Of a stretch of DNA of 64,000 nt, positions 1-8,925 are shown piece by piece. The position numbers and the translations under genes were made by a program. The notes beneath the pieces are model-generated. The model saw only the letters and a list, made by a program, of their open reading frames with translations. It was not told where the DNA came from and searched no databases. The stretch is from Ga0077555 sp963746315. Its GTDB lineage: Bacteria > Pseudomonadota > Alphaproteobacteria > Rhizobiales > Hyphomicrobiaceae. Each line of letters begins with the position of its first letter. Position 1 is the first letter of the stretch. Location of the stretch: contig CAVVAR010000003.1 of NCBI GenBank assembly GCA_963746315.1, positions 186,001-250,000 on the forward strand, in the 5' to 3' direction.

Positions 1-150
1 TCCTTACCAGCAGCGTGATCTTGAGCCCGCCGCGCAGTCCTTGCCGAGTCACATTGCCAGCATGCCCCGGCCAACCACCGGGATTGACCGATGTCAGTGT
101 TTTCACCCACAGTCCTGCCATTCTCCGTCCGCTCGTCTTAGGAGAACACC

Positions 151-354
151 ATGTCGATCGATCGCATCGTGCTCGCATTCGCCGGATCGGTGATCCTGCT
201 CAGTCTCTTGCTCGCCCATCAGCACAGCCCGAATTGGCTTTGGTTGACGGCCTTCGTCGGCGCCAATCTCTTGCAGTCGGCCTTCACCGGCTTCTGCCCG
301 CTGGCCACGATCTTGAAGGCCCTCGGAGTCCGCCCCGGCGAAGCCTTCCGTTGA
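151..354 (+). CDS. DUF2892 (YgaP-type) small inner-membrane protein
   Basis: This 67-residue protein has two predicted membrane helices, roughly residues 5-22 and 28-50. It carries the NLLQSAFTGFCPLATIL signature of DUF2892, the membrane portion of YgaP-type rhodanese proteins. Here there is no rhodanese domain, so it is a stand-alone version. The start is preceded by AGGAG (taggagaacaccATG). The OsmC gene follows 81 bp downstream on the same strand. In other genomes these proteins often sit beside sulfur or thiol-redox genes, so a link to the cysteine-dependent OsmC protein is plausible but inferred. Its biochemical role is unknown. Confidence 0.82.
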   Translation: MSIDRIVLAFAGSVILLSLLLAHQHSPNWLWLTAFVGANLLQSAFTGFCPLATILKALGVRPGEAFR

Positions 355-435
355 TCGACCGGCCCCGACCCGCGCGATCCGACTGCCGCCACGAGGCCGC
401 GTCCGGAATCGCACCAGCAAGGTGAGAATGACTGC

Positions 436-849
436 ATGAGCCAGCGCGAAGTGACGGTCGTCGAAAGCGGGAACGGGCCCTACGGTCAGTTCATTACAGC
501 CGGGAGCCACGTCCTCGGAGCCGATGAGCCCGGAGCTGTCGGCGGCAAGAATACGGGCCCCGATCCTTACGAGCTCGTGCTCGCCGGTCTGGGCGCCTGT
601 ACGGCGATGACCATTCGCATGTATGCGAACCGCAAGGAATTGCCGTTGATAAAGGTCGAGGTCCGGCTGCGCCACCTGCAGCGCGCCGCCGCTGGCAAAG
701 ACATCAAGGACAAGTTCGAGCGCGTCGTTATCCTCGAGGGTGACCTCACCAATGAGCAGCGACAACACCTGCTCGAGATCGCCGACCGTTGCCCGGTTAG
801 CCAGACACTGAAGCGCAGCTCCGACATCGCCTCGTCGCTGGCGGAATAG
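436..849 (+). CDS. OsmC/Ohr family protein (cysteine-dependent peroxidase-like)
   Basis: This 137-residue protein has the length and layout of the OsmC fold. The two family cysteines are present: C55 in GLGACTAM at the start of the central helix, and C119 in IADRCPVSQTL. In OsmC and Ohr these cysteines reduce organic hydroperoxides in the cytoplasm. The DPYELVLAGLGACTAMT segment resembles the general OsmC/YhfA-like branch more than Ohr, so substrate is uncertain. A role in peroxide or electrophile detoxification is the best guess. It follows the DUF2892 gene on the same strand and converges with the RND permease. Confidence 0.88.
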   Translation: MSQREVTVVESGNGPYGQFITAGSHVLGADEPGAVGGKNTGPDPYELVLAGLGACTAMTIRMYANRKELPLIKVEVRLRHLQRAAAGKDIKDKFERVVILEGDLTNEQRQHLLEIADRCPVSQTLKRSSDIASSLAE

Positions 850-869
850 CCGGAGCCGCCGTCACGGGC

Positions 870-3800
870 TTACTCGGCAGCCGGTTGCGGCGCCGGCGTA
901 GCTGAGCCTGCGCTCACATCGCGCTGCCGCCCCGCCAGCCGCCGGCTCAGCACATAGAACGCCGGCGTGAAAATAATCCCGAACACGGTCACCCCGATCA
1001 TCCCCGAGAACACAGCCGTGCCGAGCGTCTGTCGCAACTCGGCACCTGCGCCTGTCGCCCAAACCAGTGGCGCGACGCCCAGAATGAAAGCGAGTGACGT
1101 CATGATGATCGGTCGCAACCGCAGCTTCGCCGCCTCGACGGCAGCCGAGAGCCTGTCCTGCCCCTGATCTTCGAGTTGCTTTGCAAACTCGACGATCAGA
1201 ATCGCATTCTTGGCAGCGAGACCGATCAGCACGACGAACCCCACCTGCGTCAGGATGTTGTTGTCCTGCCCTCGCAGAATGACACCCGTGATCGAAGCGA
1301 TCAGGCACATCGGCACGATCAGGATGACGGCGAGCGGTAACGTCAGACTTTCGTACTGCGCCGCCAGAACCAGGAACACGAACACGACAGCGAGCGCGAA
1401 TACGAACAGCGCCGTATCGCCTGCCCTGAGCTGTTGAAAGGCGAGCGTCGTCCACTCGAACGCGAACCCCGGCGGCAACGTCTCCGCCGCCATCCGCTCC
1501 ATCGCCTTGATCGCTTCGCCCTGCGAAACGCCCGGCGCGGGCGCTCCATCGAGCTCGGCCGCTGGATAGAGATTGTAGCGGGGCACGCGATAAGGTCCCG
1601 ACACGTCGCGCAGCGTCGCGAACGATGCCAGCGGCACGGACTCGCCCGCCTGATTGCGAACCCGGATCTTCCAGATGTCGTCGGGCCTGAGCCGGAAGCG
1701 TTCATCGGCCTGCGCGGTCACCCGGAAAGTTCGACCGAGCAGATTGAAGTCGTTGACGTAGGACGACCCTAGATACGTCTGAAGCTCGCGGAACACATCG
1801 GGCAGGCGCACGCCGAGAAGCTGTGCCTTGGTGCGGTCGATGTCGAGAAACACCTGCGGCGTCGATGTCTCGAACAGCGAGAACACGCGGCTGACCTCGG
1901 GCGCTTGCGCGGCCTTCCCCATCATCGCGAAGACCGCACGTTGCAGCTCCTGCGATCCGGCACCGCCACGATCCTCGATCATCATCCGGAATCCGCCGGC
2001 CGTGCCGATGCCGCGCACCGGCGGTGGCCGCACGACGAACACCGCACCTTCCTGGATCGAGGACAGCTTGGCCGTCAGCGCGCGTTGGATCCCCTCGGCA
2101 GATTTCGCCGGATCCTTGGCACGCTCATCGAATGGATCGAGGACGGTGAAGATCGCACCTGAGTTCGGCGCCGTCGTGAACGTCGCACCCGAGAAGCCGA
2201 CGATGTTCACGGCGTGTGCTACGCCCGGGACTTGAAGGGCCAAATCCGCCACGCGGCGGTTGACCTCGTCCGTACGTGAAAGCGACGACCCGCCCGGCAA
2301 CTGCACGACGATAATGATGTAGCCGAGGTCGAGCTGCGGAATGAACCCGACGGGCGTGCGCCTGAACTCGCTCAGGCCGAACGCGATGACGCCGCCGTAG
2401 ACGACGAGCATCAACAGCGAGATCCGCACCAGTCGAGCCGTCAACCAGCCGTATCCGGCCGACAGGCCATCGAAGGTCCAGTTGAAGAGCCGAAAAAAAC
2501 CGTTCACCGGACGCATCAGCCAGTGCGACCCGCGATGATCGTGCGGCTTCAATAGCAGCGCGCACATTGCGGGCGACAGCGTCAGCGAGACGATGAGGGA
2601 GATGATCGTTGCCCCGGCGATGGTCAGGGCGAACTGCCGGTAGAACTGGCCCGAGATACCGGTGATGAAAATGGTCGGCAGGAACACCGCGCACAGCACC
2701 AGCGAGATGGCCACCAGCGCCGAGCCGACCTCGTCCATGGTTCGTCGCGTCGCCTCGCGCGGGTTCAGGCCCGCAGCGATATTGCGCTCGACGCTTTCCA
2801 CGACGACGATCGCATCGTCGACCACGATACCGATCGCCAACACGAGCCCGAACAGCGAAAGATTGTTCAGCGAGAAGCCGAACGCCGCCATGAAGAAGAA
2901 CGTCCCGATCAGCGAGATCGGAATGGCGAGGATCGGGATGACCGCGGCACGCCAAGTCTGCAGAAAAAGAATAACCACCAGCACGACGAGGATGACAGCC
3001 TCGGCGATCGTCGTCAGCACAGCGTCGACGGACTGCTGGATGAACTCGGTCGGATTGTAGATGATCGTGTACTTGAGGCCGTCCGGAAAGCTCTTGGCGA
3101 GCTGATCCATCTGCACCTTGATCGCTTCCGACGTCGCGAGCGCATTGGAGCCCGGCCGCTGGAAAACGCCCAATCCGACCGCGGGATCGCGATCGAGATA
3201 GGAGTTGCGGTTGTAGTCGAGCGCCGCCAACTCCACACGCCCAACGTCCTTGAGCCGCACCACGGCGCTGCCGACCTGCTTGACGACGATATCGCCGAAG
3301 TCATCGGCTTCGACCAGACGCCCGCGTGTGCGCACCGTGAGCTGGAACGCGCCCGCCCGCTCGACCGGGGGCTGATTGAGCACCCCGGAGGCCACCTGCA
3401 CGTTCTGGCCTTGCAGCGCCGTCACTACGTCGGCCGCGGTCAGATCCAGGGACTGCAGCCTGTCCGGATCGAGCCATATTCGCATCGAGTATTCGCGATT
3501 GCCGAACACCGTGATCGAGCCGACGCCTTCGATGCGCGTCAGCGCGTCCGTCACTTGGATCGACGCATAATTCGAGATGAAGAGCGTGTCGCGTGACTTG
3601 TCCGGCGAATAGAGGTGCACGACCATCATGAGGTCGGGCGACGCCTTGTTGACGGTGACGCCAATATTGCGCACGTCCGCCGGAAGCCGCGGCTGGGCTG
3701 TCGCGACGCGGTTCTGAACCTGGACCTGCGCGACGTCGAGGTTTGTCCCGAGCTCGAACGTCACCGCAATGGTGAACTGCCCATCCCCGGTGCTGTTCGA

Positions 3801-4043
3801 CGAGACATAGAGCATGTTCTCGACGCCGTTAATCTGCTGCTCGAGCGGCGCCACGACAGTCGCCGCGACGACGTCGGCGCTGGCGCCCGGATACTGGCCC
3901 GAGATGTTGATGACCGGCGGCGCGATCTCGGGATACTGAGCGACCGGCAGGCGCCCGAAGGAGACCCCGCCGAGGATCACCATCACGACCGAGAGCACGG
4001 CCGCAAAAATCGGCCTATCAATGAAGAAATGCGAGATGCGCAT
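870..4043 (-). CDS. RND multidrug efflux permease, AcrB/MexF-like (HAE-1)
   Basis: At 1057 residues this is full length for a hydrophobe/amphiphile RND pump. It starts with the classic MRISHFFIDRPIFAAVLSVV first membrane helix and has the NGVENMLYVSS porter motif. The proton-relay helix is visible as GLVLAIGIVVDDAIVVVE, with the adjacent aspartates of TM4. The C-terminal half repeats the layout (FVVLIGLAAKNAILIVEFA). It would exchange protons for drugs or other amphiphiles across the inner membrane, working with the adaptor encoded 13 bp upstream and an outer-membrane channel. No TolC-type gene is next to it, so the channel must come from elsewhere. Substrate cannot be told from sequence. Confidence 0.95.
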   Translation of the reverse strand: MRISHFFIDRPIFAAVLSVVMVILGGVSFGRLPVAQYPEIAPPVINISGQYPGASADVVAATVVAPLEQQINGVENMLYVSSNSTGDGQFTIAVTFELGTNLDVAQVQVQNRVATAQPRLPADVRNIGVTVNKASPDLMMVVHLYSPDKSRDTLFISNYASIQVTDALTRIEGVGSITVFGNREYSMRIWLDPDRLQSLDLTAADVVTALQGQNVQVASGVLNQPPVERAGAFQLTVRTRGRLVEADDFGDIVVKQVGSAVVRLKDVGRVELAALDYNRNSYLDRDPAVGLGVFQRPGSNALATSEAIKVQMDQLAKSFPDGLKYTIIYNPTEFIQQSVDAVLTTIAEAVILVVLVVILFLQTWRAAVIPILAIPISLIGTFFFMAAFGFSLNNLSLFGLVLAIGIVVDDAIVVVESVERNIAAGLNPREATRRTMDEVGSALVAISLVLCAVFLPTIFITGISGQFYRQFALTIAGATIISLIVSLTLSPAMCALLLKPHDHRGSHWLMRPVNGFFRLFNWTFDGLSAGYGWLTARLVRISLLMLVVYGGVIAFGLSEFRRTPVGFIPQLDLGYIIIVVQLPGGSSLSRTDEVNRRVADLALQVPGVAHAVNIVGFSGATFTTAPNSGAIFTVLDPFDERAKDPAKSAEGIQRALTAKLSSIQEGAVFVVRPPPVRGIGTAGGFRMMIEDRGGAGSQELQRAVFAMMGKAAQAPEVSRVFSLFETSTPQVFLDIDRTKAQLLGVRLPDVFRELQTYLGSSYVNDFNLLGRTFRVTAQADERFRLRPDDIWKIRVRNQAGESVPLASFATLRDVSGPYRVPRYNLYPAAELDGAPAPGVSQGEAIKAMERMAAETLPPGFAFEWTTLAFQQLRAGDTALFVFALAVVFVFLVLAAQYESLTLPLAVILIVPMCLIASITGVILRGQDNNILTQVGFVVLIGLAAKNAILIVEFAKQLEDQGQDRLSAAVEAAKLRLRPIIMTSLAFILGVAPLVWATGAGAELRQTLGTAVFSGMIGVTVFGIIFTPAFYVLSRRLAGRQRDVSAGSATPAPQPAAE

Positions 4044-4056
4044 ACGCTGGACGCCG

Positions 4057-5235
4057 TCAGTTGGCTTGTGCGGGCGTGGAGGCCGCCGCTGCCGCGATAA
4101 TTCCGGCCTTGGGCGTCACTTTCACGCCGGGACGTACGCGCATCAGTCCTTCGATCACGACCCTATCGCTGGCCGTTAGCCCTTCCTCGATCACTCTCAG
4201 TCCTTCGACCGAGCGCCCCAGCTTGACGTACCTCGGCTTGGCGACGTCATCGTCGCCGACCACCATGATGAGCTTGCGCACTTGCTCCGACCCGATCGCC
4301 GCCTCAGGGACGAGGAGAGCCTCCGACGGCGCTGCAACCTCGATCCGGATGCGCCCAAAAAGCCCCGGCGTGAACAACCCCTTGGGATTGGCGAACTCCG
4401 CCCGCCCTCTGATGGTCCCGCTCGACCGGCTGATCGCGTTGTCGACGAAGTCCATCCTGCCCTTGTGCACAAAGTCGGCCTCGTCGATCAGCTTGAGCTT
4501 TACAGATAGGGCGTCACCGGGCGTCGGTGCCGCGCCATTGCGCCGCTGAAGCCTGAGATAGGCAGCCTCATCCAGGGTGAACTCGAACCGGATCGGATCG
4601 ATCGACTGGATTGTCGCCAGAACACTGGAGTTCGGGCTCGTCGCGGCCGTCACGAGATTGCCCACGGACACTCTGCTGTCGCCGACCCTGCCACCAACTG
4701 GCGCCTTCAGCTGAGTAAACTCGAGATCCAGCATCGCTTGCCGGACTGTAGCCTTCTGGGCGAGAACCGCCGCCTCGGCCGTTCGCTTGGCGGCCGAACG
4801 CTGATCCATCACCTGCTGAGTGATGCTGGCGCCCATCACCAGCTCCTTCGCGCGCGTCAGGTCGCTATTGGCCAAAACGAGGTTGGATTCAGCCTGTTGC
4901 AGATTGGCGCGCGCCAGGTCGAGAGCGATCTCGAACGGCCTCTTGTCAATCCCGAACAGCGGCTGCCCCTTCTCGACGAGTTGCCCATCCCGGAAATGCA
5001 CGGCCTCGAGATATCCCGACACGCGGGCCTTAACCTCGACGGCATCCACGGCGACGAACCGTCCCACCTGCTCGTCCTCGTTGGCCACCAGTTGCTTGAG
5101 GGGCTTGGCAACCGTGACGATCGGGGGCGGTGGTTGCGGCCGCTGCACATTCGATTGCTGACGCTCGCAGCCAGCCAGCAGGATGGCAGCTATGGTCAGC
5201 AACCACGGAGCACGAAGCAGCGGCGAGACGGGCAT
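4057..5235 (-). CDS. RND efflux periplasmic adaptor (membrane fusion) lipoprotein
   Basis: The 392-residue product begins with a lipoprotein signal ending LLAGCERQ, so Cys at about residue 23 is probably lipidated. Next come the barrel-sandwich half (VSGYLEAVHFRDGQLVEKGQ), a helical hairpin (ARANLQQAESNLVLANSDL and following), then the second lipoyl half and beta-barrel (LKAPVGGRVGDSRVSVGNLV). This is the AcrA/MexA order. It should bridge the downstream RND permease to an outer-membrane channel. The two genes form one operon with adaptor first. The leader has an inverted repeat GATCCT-6-AGGATC at 5243-5260 that overlaps the likely ribosome binding site. Confidence 0.94.
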   Translation of the reverse strand: MPVSPLLRAPWLLTIAAILLAGCERQQSNVQRPQPPPPIVTVAKPLKQLVANEDEQVGRFVAVDAVEVKARVSGYLEAVHFRDGQLVEKGQPLFGIDKRPFEIALDLARANLQQAESNLVLANSDLTRAKELVMGASITQQVMDQRSAAKRTAEAAVLAQKATVRQAMLDLEFTQLKAPVGGRVGDSRVSVGNLVTAATSPNSSVLATIQSIDPIRFEFTLDEAAYLRLQRRNGAAPTPGDALSVKLKLIDEADFVHKGRMDFVDNAISRSSGTIRGRAEFANPKGLFTPGLFGRIRIEVAAPSEALLVPEAAIGSEQVRKLIMVVGDDDVAKPRYVKLGRSVEGLRVIEEGLTASDRVVIEGLMRVRPGVKVTPKAGIIAAAAASTPAQAN

Positions 5236-5603
5236 GCGTTTGGATCCTCGATGCAGGATCAGAGCGCTTGTGCGACTTTGGCCGGCCTGGACCGCCGCCC
5301 AGCGAGCCGGTTGGACAGCCTAGCTGCTGTCTCGACCTATGCCTCGCGCTCTGCCGTGCAGAAGTCGCCACGGCTAGCACCCGATCGCCCGGATGTCTAC
5401 TTGAGGCAACGCCGCATTGCGCCCGATCAAGCGACGAATCGGATCTTGCCGGTCAAGCCCGGCCGCCCAACGGTCTCGGTCGAATTGGTCGATTCATACT
5501 GGCGCGCTCGGCGAAATGTGGCGCAGAATGCCACCAGCAACGCGTTTTTGGAGCGAGCTCGACAATCAAGAAAGTCTCGCATTCATCCCGGGAGGCAAGA
5601 GCC
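5236..5603. other. Divergent intergenic region, RND operon / tauD-type gene
   Basis: About 370 bp separate the minus-strand efflux operon from the plus-strand dioxygenase. I see no convincing gene; the open frames here are continuations of neighbouring shadows. Both promoters must lie here. The only obvious structure is the inverted repeat GATCCT/AGGATC (5243-5260) immediately upstream of the adaptor start. No local TetR or MarR repressor gene accompanies the pump. Confidence 0.5.
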
Positions 5604-6476
5604 ATGACCGCCTACAAGAATATTGCCGTGAAGCCCCTGGCCGGCTCCCTTGGAGCCGAGATTTCCGGCGTCGACCTCAGACAAATCAGTGACGAGACCT
5701 TCGAGGAGATCCGCAAGGCTTGGCACGAGCATTTGGTCGTATTCTTTCGCGATCAGAAGCTCACGCCCGATCAACAGATTACCTTCTGCAAACGCTTTGG
5801 CGAGATCCACCACCACCCCTTCGTGAAGGGAATGGACGACTATCCCGACATTCTCGAGATCATCAAGGAGGAGACCGACACCCGCGCCTTCGGCTCCACC
5901 TGGCATACCGATCAGATGTTCAACCCGAAGCCGGCGAAAGCGACCATTCTGTTCGCCAAGGAGACACCGGACTCCGGCGGCGACACAATGTTCACGAACC
6001 AGTACATGGCCTACGAGACGCTGTCGGACGGCATGAAGGCCATGATCGAGAACGTCAAGACTTGGAATGTCGGCAGCCGCAAGAAGCTCTCGGCGAGCGA
6101 CGGCATGGGCAGCGTCAACGAAGGTCGCTACAAGGGCAACGACAAGATGGCGGCCAAGATCCGCGACCCCGGCGACCTCGTCACCGAAGCAGCCCATCCC
6201 CTTGTCCGAACCCACCCCGAGACCGGCCGCAAGGCGCTTTATATCGGCAATCACTCCGTCGGCCTGCACGGCTTCAGCGACAAGGAAGCGCGCCCCGTGC
6301 TCGACTACCTGATGGCCCATTCTGTGCAGCCGGAGATGACCTGCCGCTTCCGCTGGGAGGTTGGCTCCATGGCGATCTGGGACAATCGATGCACGATGCA
6401 CCGGGCGCTGAACGACTACCCCGGCAAGCGCCGCCGCATGCACCGCATCACCATCTGCGGCGACCAGCCGTTCTGA
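5604..6476 (+). CDS. TauD/TfdA-family Fe(II)/2-oxoglutarate dioxygenase
   Basis: The 290-residue protein has the full TauD fold signature. The HxD iron motif is TWHTDQMF (H101, D103), the distal histidine is H266 in WDNRCTMHRALNDY, and arginines that could bind 2-oxoglutarate follow in the C-terminal strand. The N-terminal block (IAVKPLAGSLGAEISGVDL) is typical of taurine and 2,4-D dioxygenases. It should hydroxylate and cleave a small substrate using 2-oxoglutarate and oxygen. With no ssu or tau transport genes beside it, taurine is not assured. The frame is open further upstream, but ATG 5604 has GGAGG eight bases before it and matches the family start. Confidence 0.92.
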   Translation: MTAYKNIAVKPLAGSLGAEISGVDLRQISDETFEEIRKAWHEHLVVFFRDQKLTPDQQITFCKRFGEIHHHPFVKGMDDYPDILEIIKEETDTRAFGSTWHTDQMFNPKPAKATILFAKETPDSGGDTMFTNQYMAYETLSDGMKAMIENVKTWNVGSRKKLSASDGMGSVNEGRYKGNDKMAAKIRDPGDLVTEAAHPLVRTHPETGRKALYIGNHSVGLHGFSDKEARPVLDYLMAHSVQPEMTCRFRWEVGSMAIWDNRCTMHRALNDYPGKRRRMHRITICGDQPF

Positions 6477-6599
6477 GGTTCTGGCGACCGTGCTGGCGAC
6501 CGTCGGGGAATGGACCCGCCATTGCTGAGATGCGCCCGGCGCCCACGCCTCCGGTCGCCGACGTCGTCCGGTCGCCACTCCGGTACCACAAATTGGGAA

Positions 6600-7217
6600 T
6601 CAGTAGGCGTCCACGTGCGCCGTCGCGACAATCGACGGCCGCGTCGCGATGCTCCCGGCGAAGGCCGCCAGTCTCGGACGCCCATCGCGCCACCGTTCCG
6701 CGCCATAGCGGAAATCGGCATAGCCCGTCACAGCCGCAGCCGCGATCTCGGCGAGGCCGAAGTCGCCCTTGCCGAGCGCGGCCGCTTCGCCCTCGAGCGC
6801 ATCGAAGCCTGCCTTGAACTTGACCGCCAGCGCCGTCTTGAGCTCATGCGACTGCTGCGCCTCGGGTCGCGCCCTCTCCGACAGGCCGACGAGCAGGAAA
6901 TCGAGAATGCCGTCGCAAAGAGCCTGCGTTTTCAGCGCTGCGAAACGCGCCTCACCCTGTCGCGGGATCAGTGACGATCCGCCGTGCAAAGTGTCGAGAT
7001 ATTCGACGATGACCCGGCTGTCGTAGAGCGCGCTCCCGTCGTCACGGATGAGCGTCGGCAGCTTGTTCAGGGGATTGAGCTGCATCACGTCGACGTTCGG
7101 CTTCGTTGGCGCGACGACGGTCCGCTCGCAAGCGATCCGGTCGACGAGACCTGCTTCATGCGCGAAGATCATGACTTTTCGCACGAACGGCGAGCGGGAG
7201 GACCAAAGCAGCTTCAA
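6600..7217 (-). CDS. Glutathione S-transferase family protein
   Basis: This 205-residue protein has an N-terminal thioredoxin-fold domain (MKLLWSSRSPFVRKVMIFAHE, then NKLPTLIRDDGSALYDSRVI, the cis-Pro and glutathione gamma-glutamyl contact). An all-helical C-terminal domain follows. Serines at 7 and 9 precede the conserved Pro where many bacterial GSTs keep their catalytic Ser/Cys. Length is normal. It would conjugate or reduce electrophiles with glutathione in the cytosol. It converges with the dioxygenase gene and is not in an obvious operon. Substrate is not predictable. Confidence 0.9.
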   Translation of the reverse strand: MKLLWSSRSPFVRKVMIFAHEAGLVDRIACERTVVAPTKPNVDVMQLNPLNKLPTLIRDDGSALYDSRVIVEYLDTLHGGSSLIPRQGEARFAALKTQALCDGILDFLLVGLSERARPEAQQSHELKTALAVKFKAGFDALEGEAAALGKGDFGLAEIAAAAVTGYADFRYGAERWRDGRPRLAAFAGSIATRPSIVATAHVDAY

Positions 7218-7340
7218 TTTGCGCCCCGTGTGTTCAAGAGAGAACGAGCACTGATGGTAGGGTGCGCCCGCCTCATCGTGAAGCGGAAAGCGCAGAGCGT
7301 TGCAGCCGTCAGAGCCGTCATTGCGAAATCCCGCGCCGTT

Positions 7341-8282
7341 TCAGTGCAGCACGGGCCCCTTGAGGAACTCCCGCCGGTCGGCTGACCGCAGGTAGACCTC
7401 CATCGTTTGCCCGCTCCGGTTGATCCTCAGTGGAACCTCGACGCCTGCCTCGCCCAGTGACCAGACGCGGCGGAAGAACCCGGCAAGATTGCGAACGTCC
7501 TTGCCGGCCACGCCGACGATGATGTCGCCGGTTCGCAGATCCGCGCGCTTCGCAGGCCCGCGCGCCGCCACGCCGGCAACCGCGATCTGCCTGTCGATCT
7601 CGGTCGCATAGAGCCCGAGCCAGGGCCGGGGAGGGCGACGCGGCCGTCCAACCAAGAGCATATCGTCCAGGATCGGCTTCAGGAGATCGATCGGAACGAT
7701 CATGTTGATGTCTTCCGAGCGCCCGTCCTTCAGCACCTGCTGCACCTGCAGCGATCCGATGCCGAGCAGCTTGCCACCCTGCCCGATCATTGCCGTTCCA
7801 CCCCAATGCGGATGACTCGGCGCGGTGAAGATGGCCTGGTCCAGTACATATTCCCAGTAGCCGGCAAACTCCTGCCGCGCGACAACCGTTGCTGCAACCG
7901 AGTTTTGCCGCCCGCCGGTGCCCGCGACGACGACCTCGTCGCCAACCGCAACCGCACCGCTGTCCCCCAGCGGCAAGCTCGAAAGCTCGACGCGGCCCAG
8001 CGCCTGCACGAGGCCGAAACCCGTTTCCTGGTCGAAGCCTATGACGTGCCCTGGCAGCACCCGACCGTTGGCAAGCCGAAGCCAAACAGCCTCCGCCTCC
8101 GTGACGAGATAGCCGATCGTCAGCACCACACCATGATCACCGATCAGCACGCCATGACCGAGACGCTCGGTACCCAGCGTCTCCGCAGTGTAGGCATCGC
8201 CGGGAATCATGGTTTTAAGTCCGACGACCGAGCTCAAGGCCTTGTCGAGATCGAACTCGTAGTTCTCTGGTCGTGGCTGCAC
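7341..8282 (-). CDS. Trypsin-fold/PDZ protein lacking the catalytic triad (pseudoprotease)
   Basis: The 313-residue protein aligns by eye along its length with HtrA/DegP: a GHGVLIGDHGVVLT strand, LPLGDSGAVAVGDEVVV, and a C-terminal PDZ domain at about 230-305 with the ADLRTGDIIVGVAGKDV core. All three triad positions are changed. HtrA TNNHV is TIGYLV (Y58), the aspartate position is G88 in DQETGFGLV, and GNSGGP is HWGGTAM (W160). No signal peptide is visible. I chose GTG 8282 because GGAGGT lies 6 bases upstream (ggaggtgcggccGTG) and the conserved block starts there; the frame is open to 8411. From memory, close relatives with the same substitutions exist in other Rhizobiales. A non-proteolytic, perhaps peptide-sensing role is inferred. 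Confidence 0.82.
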   Translation of the reverse strand: MQPRPENYEFDLDKALSSVVGLKTMIPGDAYTAETLGTERLGHGVLIGDHGVVLTIGYLVTEAEAVWLRLANGRVLPGHVIGFDQETGFGLVQALGRVELSSLPLGDSGAVAVGDEVVVAGTGGRQNSVAATVVARQEFAGYWEYVLDQAIFTAPSHPHWGGTAMIGQGGKLLGIGSLQVQQVLKDGRSEDINMIVPIDLLKPILDDMLLVGRPRRPPRPWLGLYATEIDRQIAVAGVAARGPAKRADLRTGDIIVGVAGKDVRNLAGFFRRVWSLGEAGVEVPLRINRSGQTMEVYLRSADRREFLKGPVLH

Positions 8283-8427
8283 GGCCGCACCTCCGTGAGG
8301 GCCAAAACGGGTTTCGATCTTAGAATAGGCCTTTCCGCCACCGCTCACAATCTCGGCGGCGCCATGACCGAATTTGTCCGCACTCCACCGACCCCGAGCC
8401 TCGCAGAGCACGGTGTCAGCCGCGGCG

Positions 8428-8865
8428 CTACTCGAGCAAGCCTGCCCCCGGCCTCTCCAAGGCCTCGCCCGTATCCGCGTGCACCACGTCGCTGATGACC
8501 CGTTCGGTCGTGCTCATCAGATAGCTGGTCAGCGCCTCGTTCAATTGGCTGAACTCAGGCCACAAGACCCCTTCGACGAACGAGCGTGGCGCCTTCACGA
8601 CCAGCGACTGGCGCTTCATGCGTGGATATCGGTAGGGCTCGATCCCGTAGCGACGGCTCAAGGCGAGAAACAGTTTTCGCGACCACGGATCGTGAATCGC
8701 AAAGCGCATTTCCACGGCCGTCTCCCGCGCCGCAACGTCGGCGAGCCTCGCACGGATGCGTTCGGCCGCGGCCCCTGCCGCATCGCGCTCACCATCAGTC
8801 TTGGCGCCGGCGAAGAGCGCCTCGATCTTTCGGAGTTTTTCCCGCAGCTCGTCCTCGTCGACCAT
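8428..8865 (-). CDS. Conserved hypothetical protein, DUF2786-like N-terminus
   Basis: A 145-residue acidic-then-basic protein. Residues 3-42 (DELREKLRKIEALFAGAKT and on) form a helical segment resembling the DUF2786 pattern. The C-terminal part (LFLALSRRYGIEPYRYPRMK) looks like a compact mixed domain. No catalytic motif is recognisable. It lies between the pseudoprotease and the enolase-superfamily gene on the same strand, with gaps of 145 and 60 bp. The ATG follows a GGGGGGAGCC stretch that gives a good ribosome binding site. Function unknown. Confidence 0.7.
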   Translation of the reverse strand: MVDEDELREKLRKIEALFAGAKTDGERDAAGAAAERIRARLADVAARETAVEMRFAIHDPWSRKLFLALSRRYGIEPYRYPRMKRQSLVVKAPRSFVEGVLWPEFSQLNEALTSYLMSTTERVISDVVHADTGEALERPGAGLLE

Positions 8866-8925
8866 TCAGGCTCCCCCCGGAACCGCTCGCCCTGCGGCGG
8901 CTTGCTCTCCTTCGCCAAAGATCGA

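Noticed and set aside
5130..5603. N-terminal extension of the TauD-type protein
   Set aside because: The extension is Arg/Ala/Ser-rich shadow sequence overlapping the adaptor gene; ATG 5604 has GGAGG and matches the family start.
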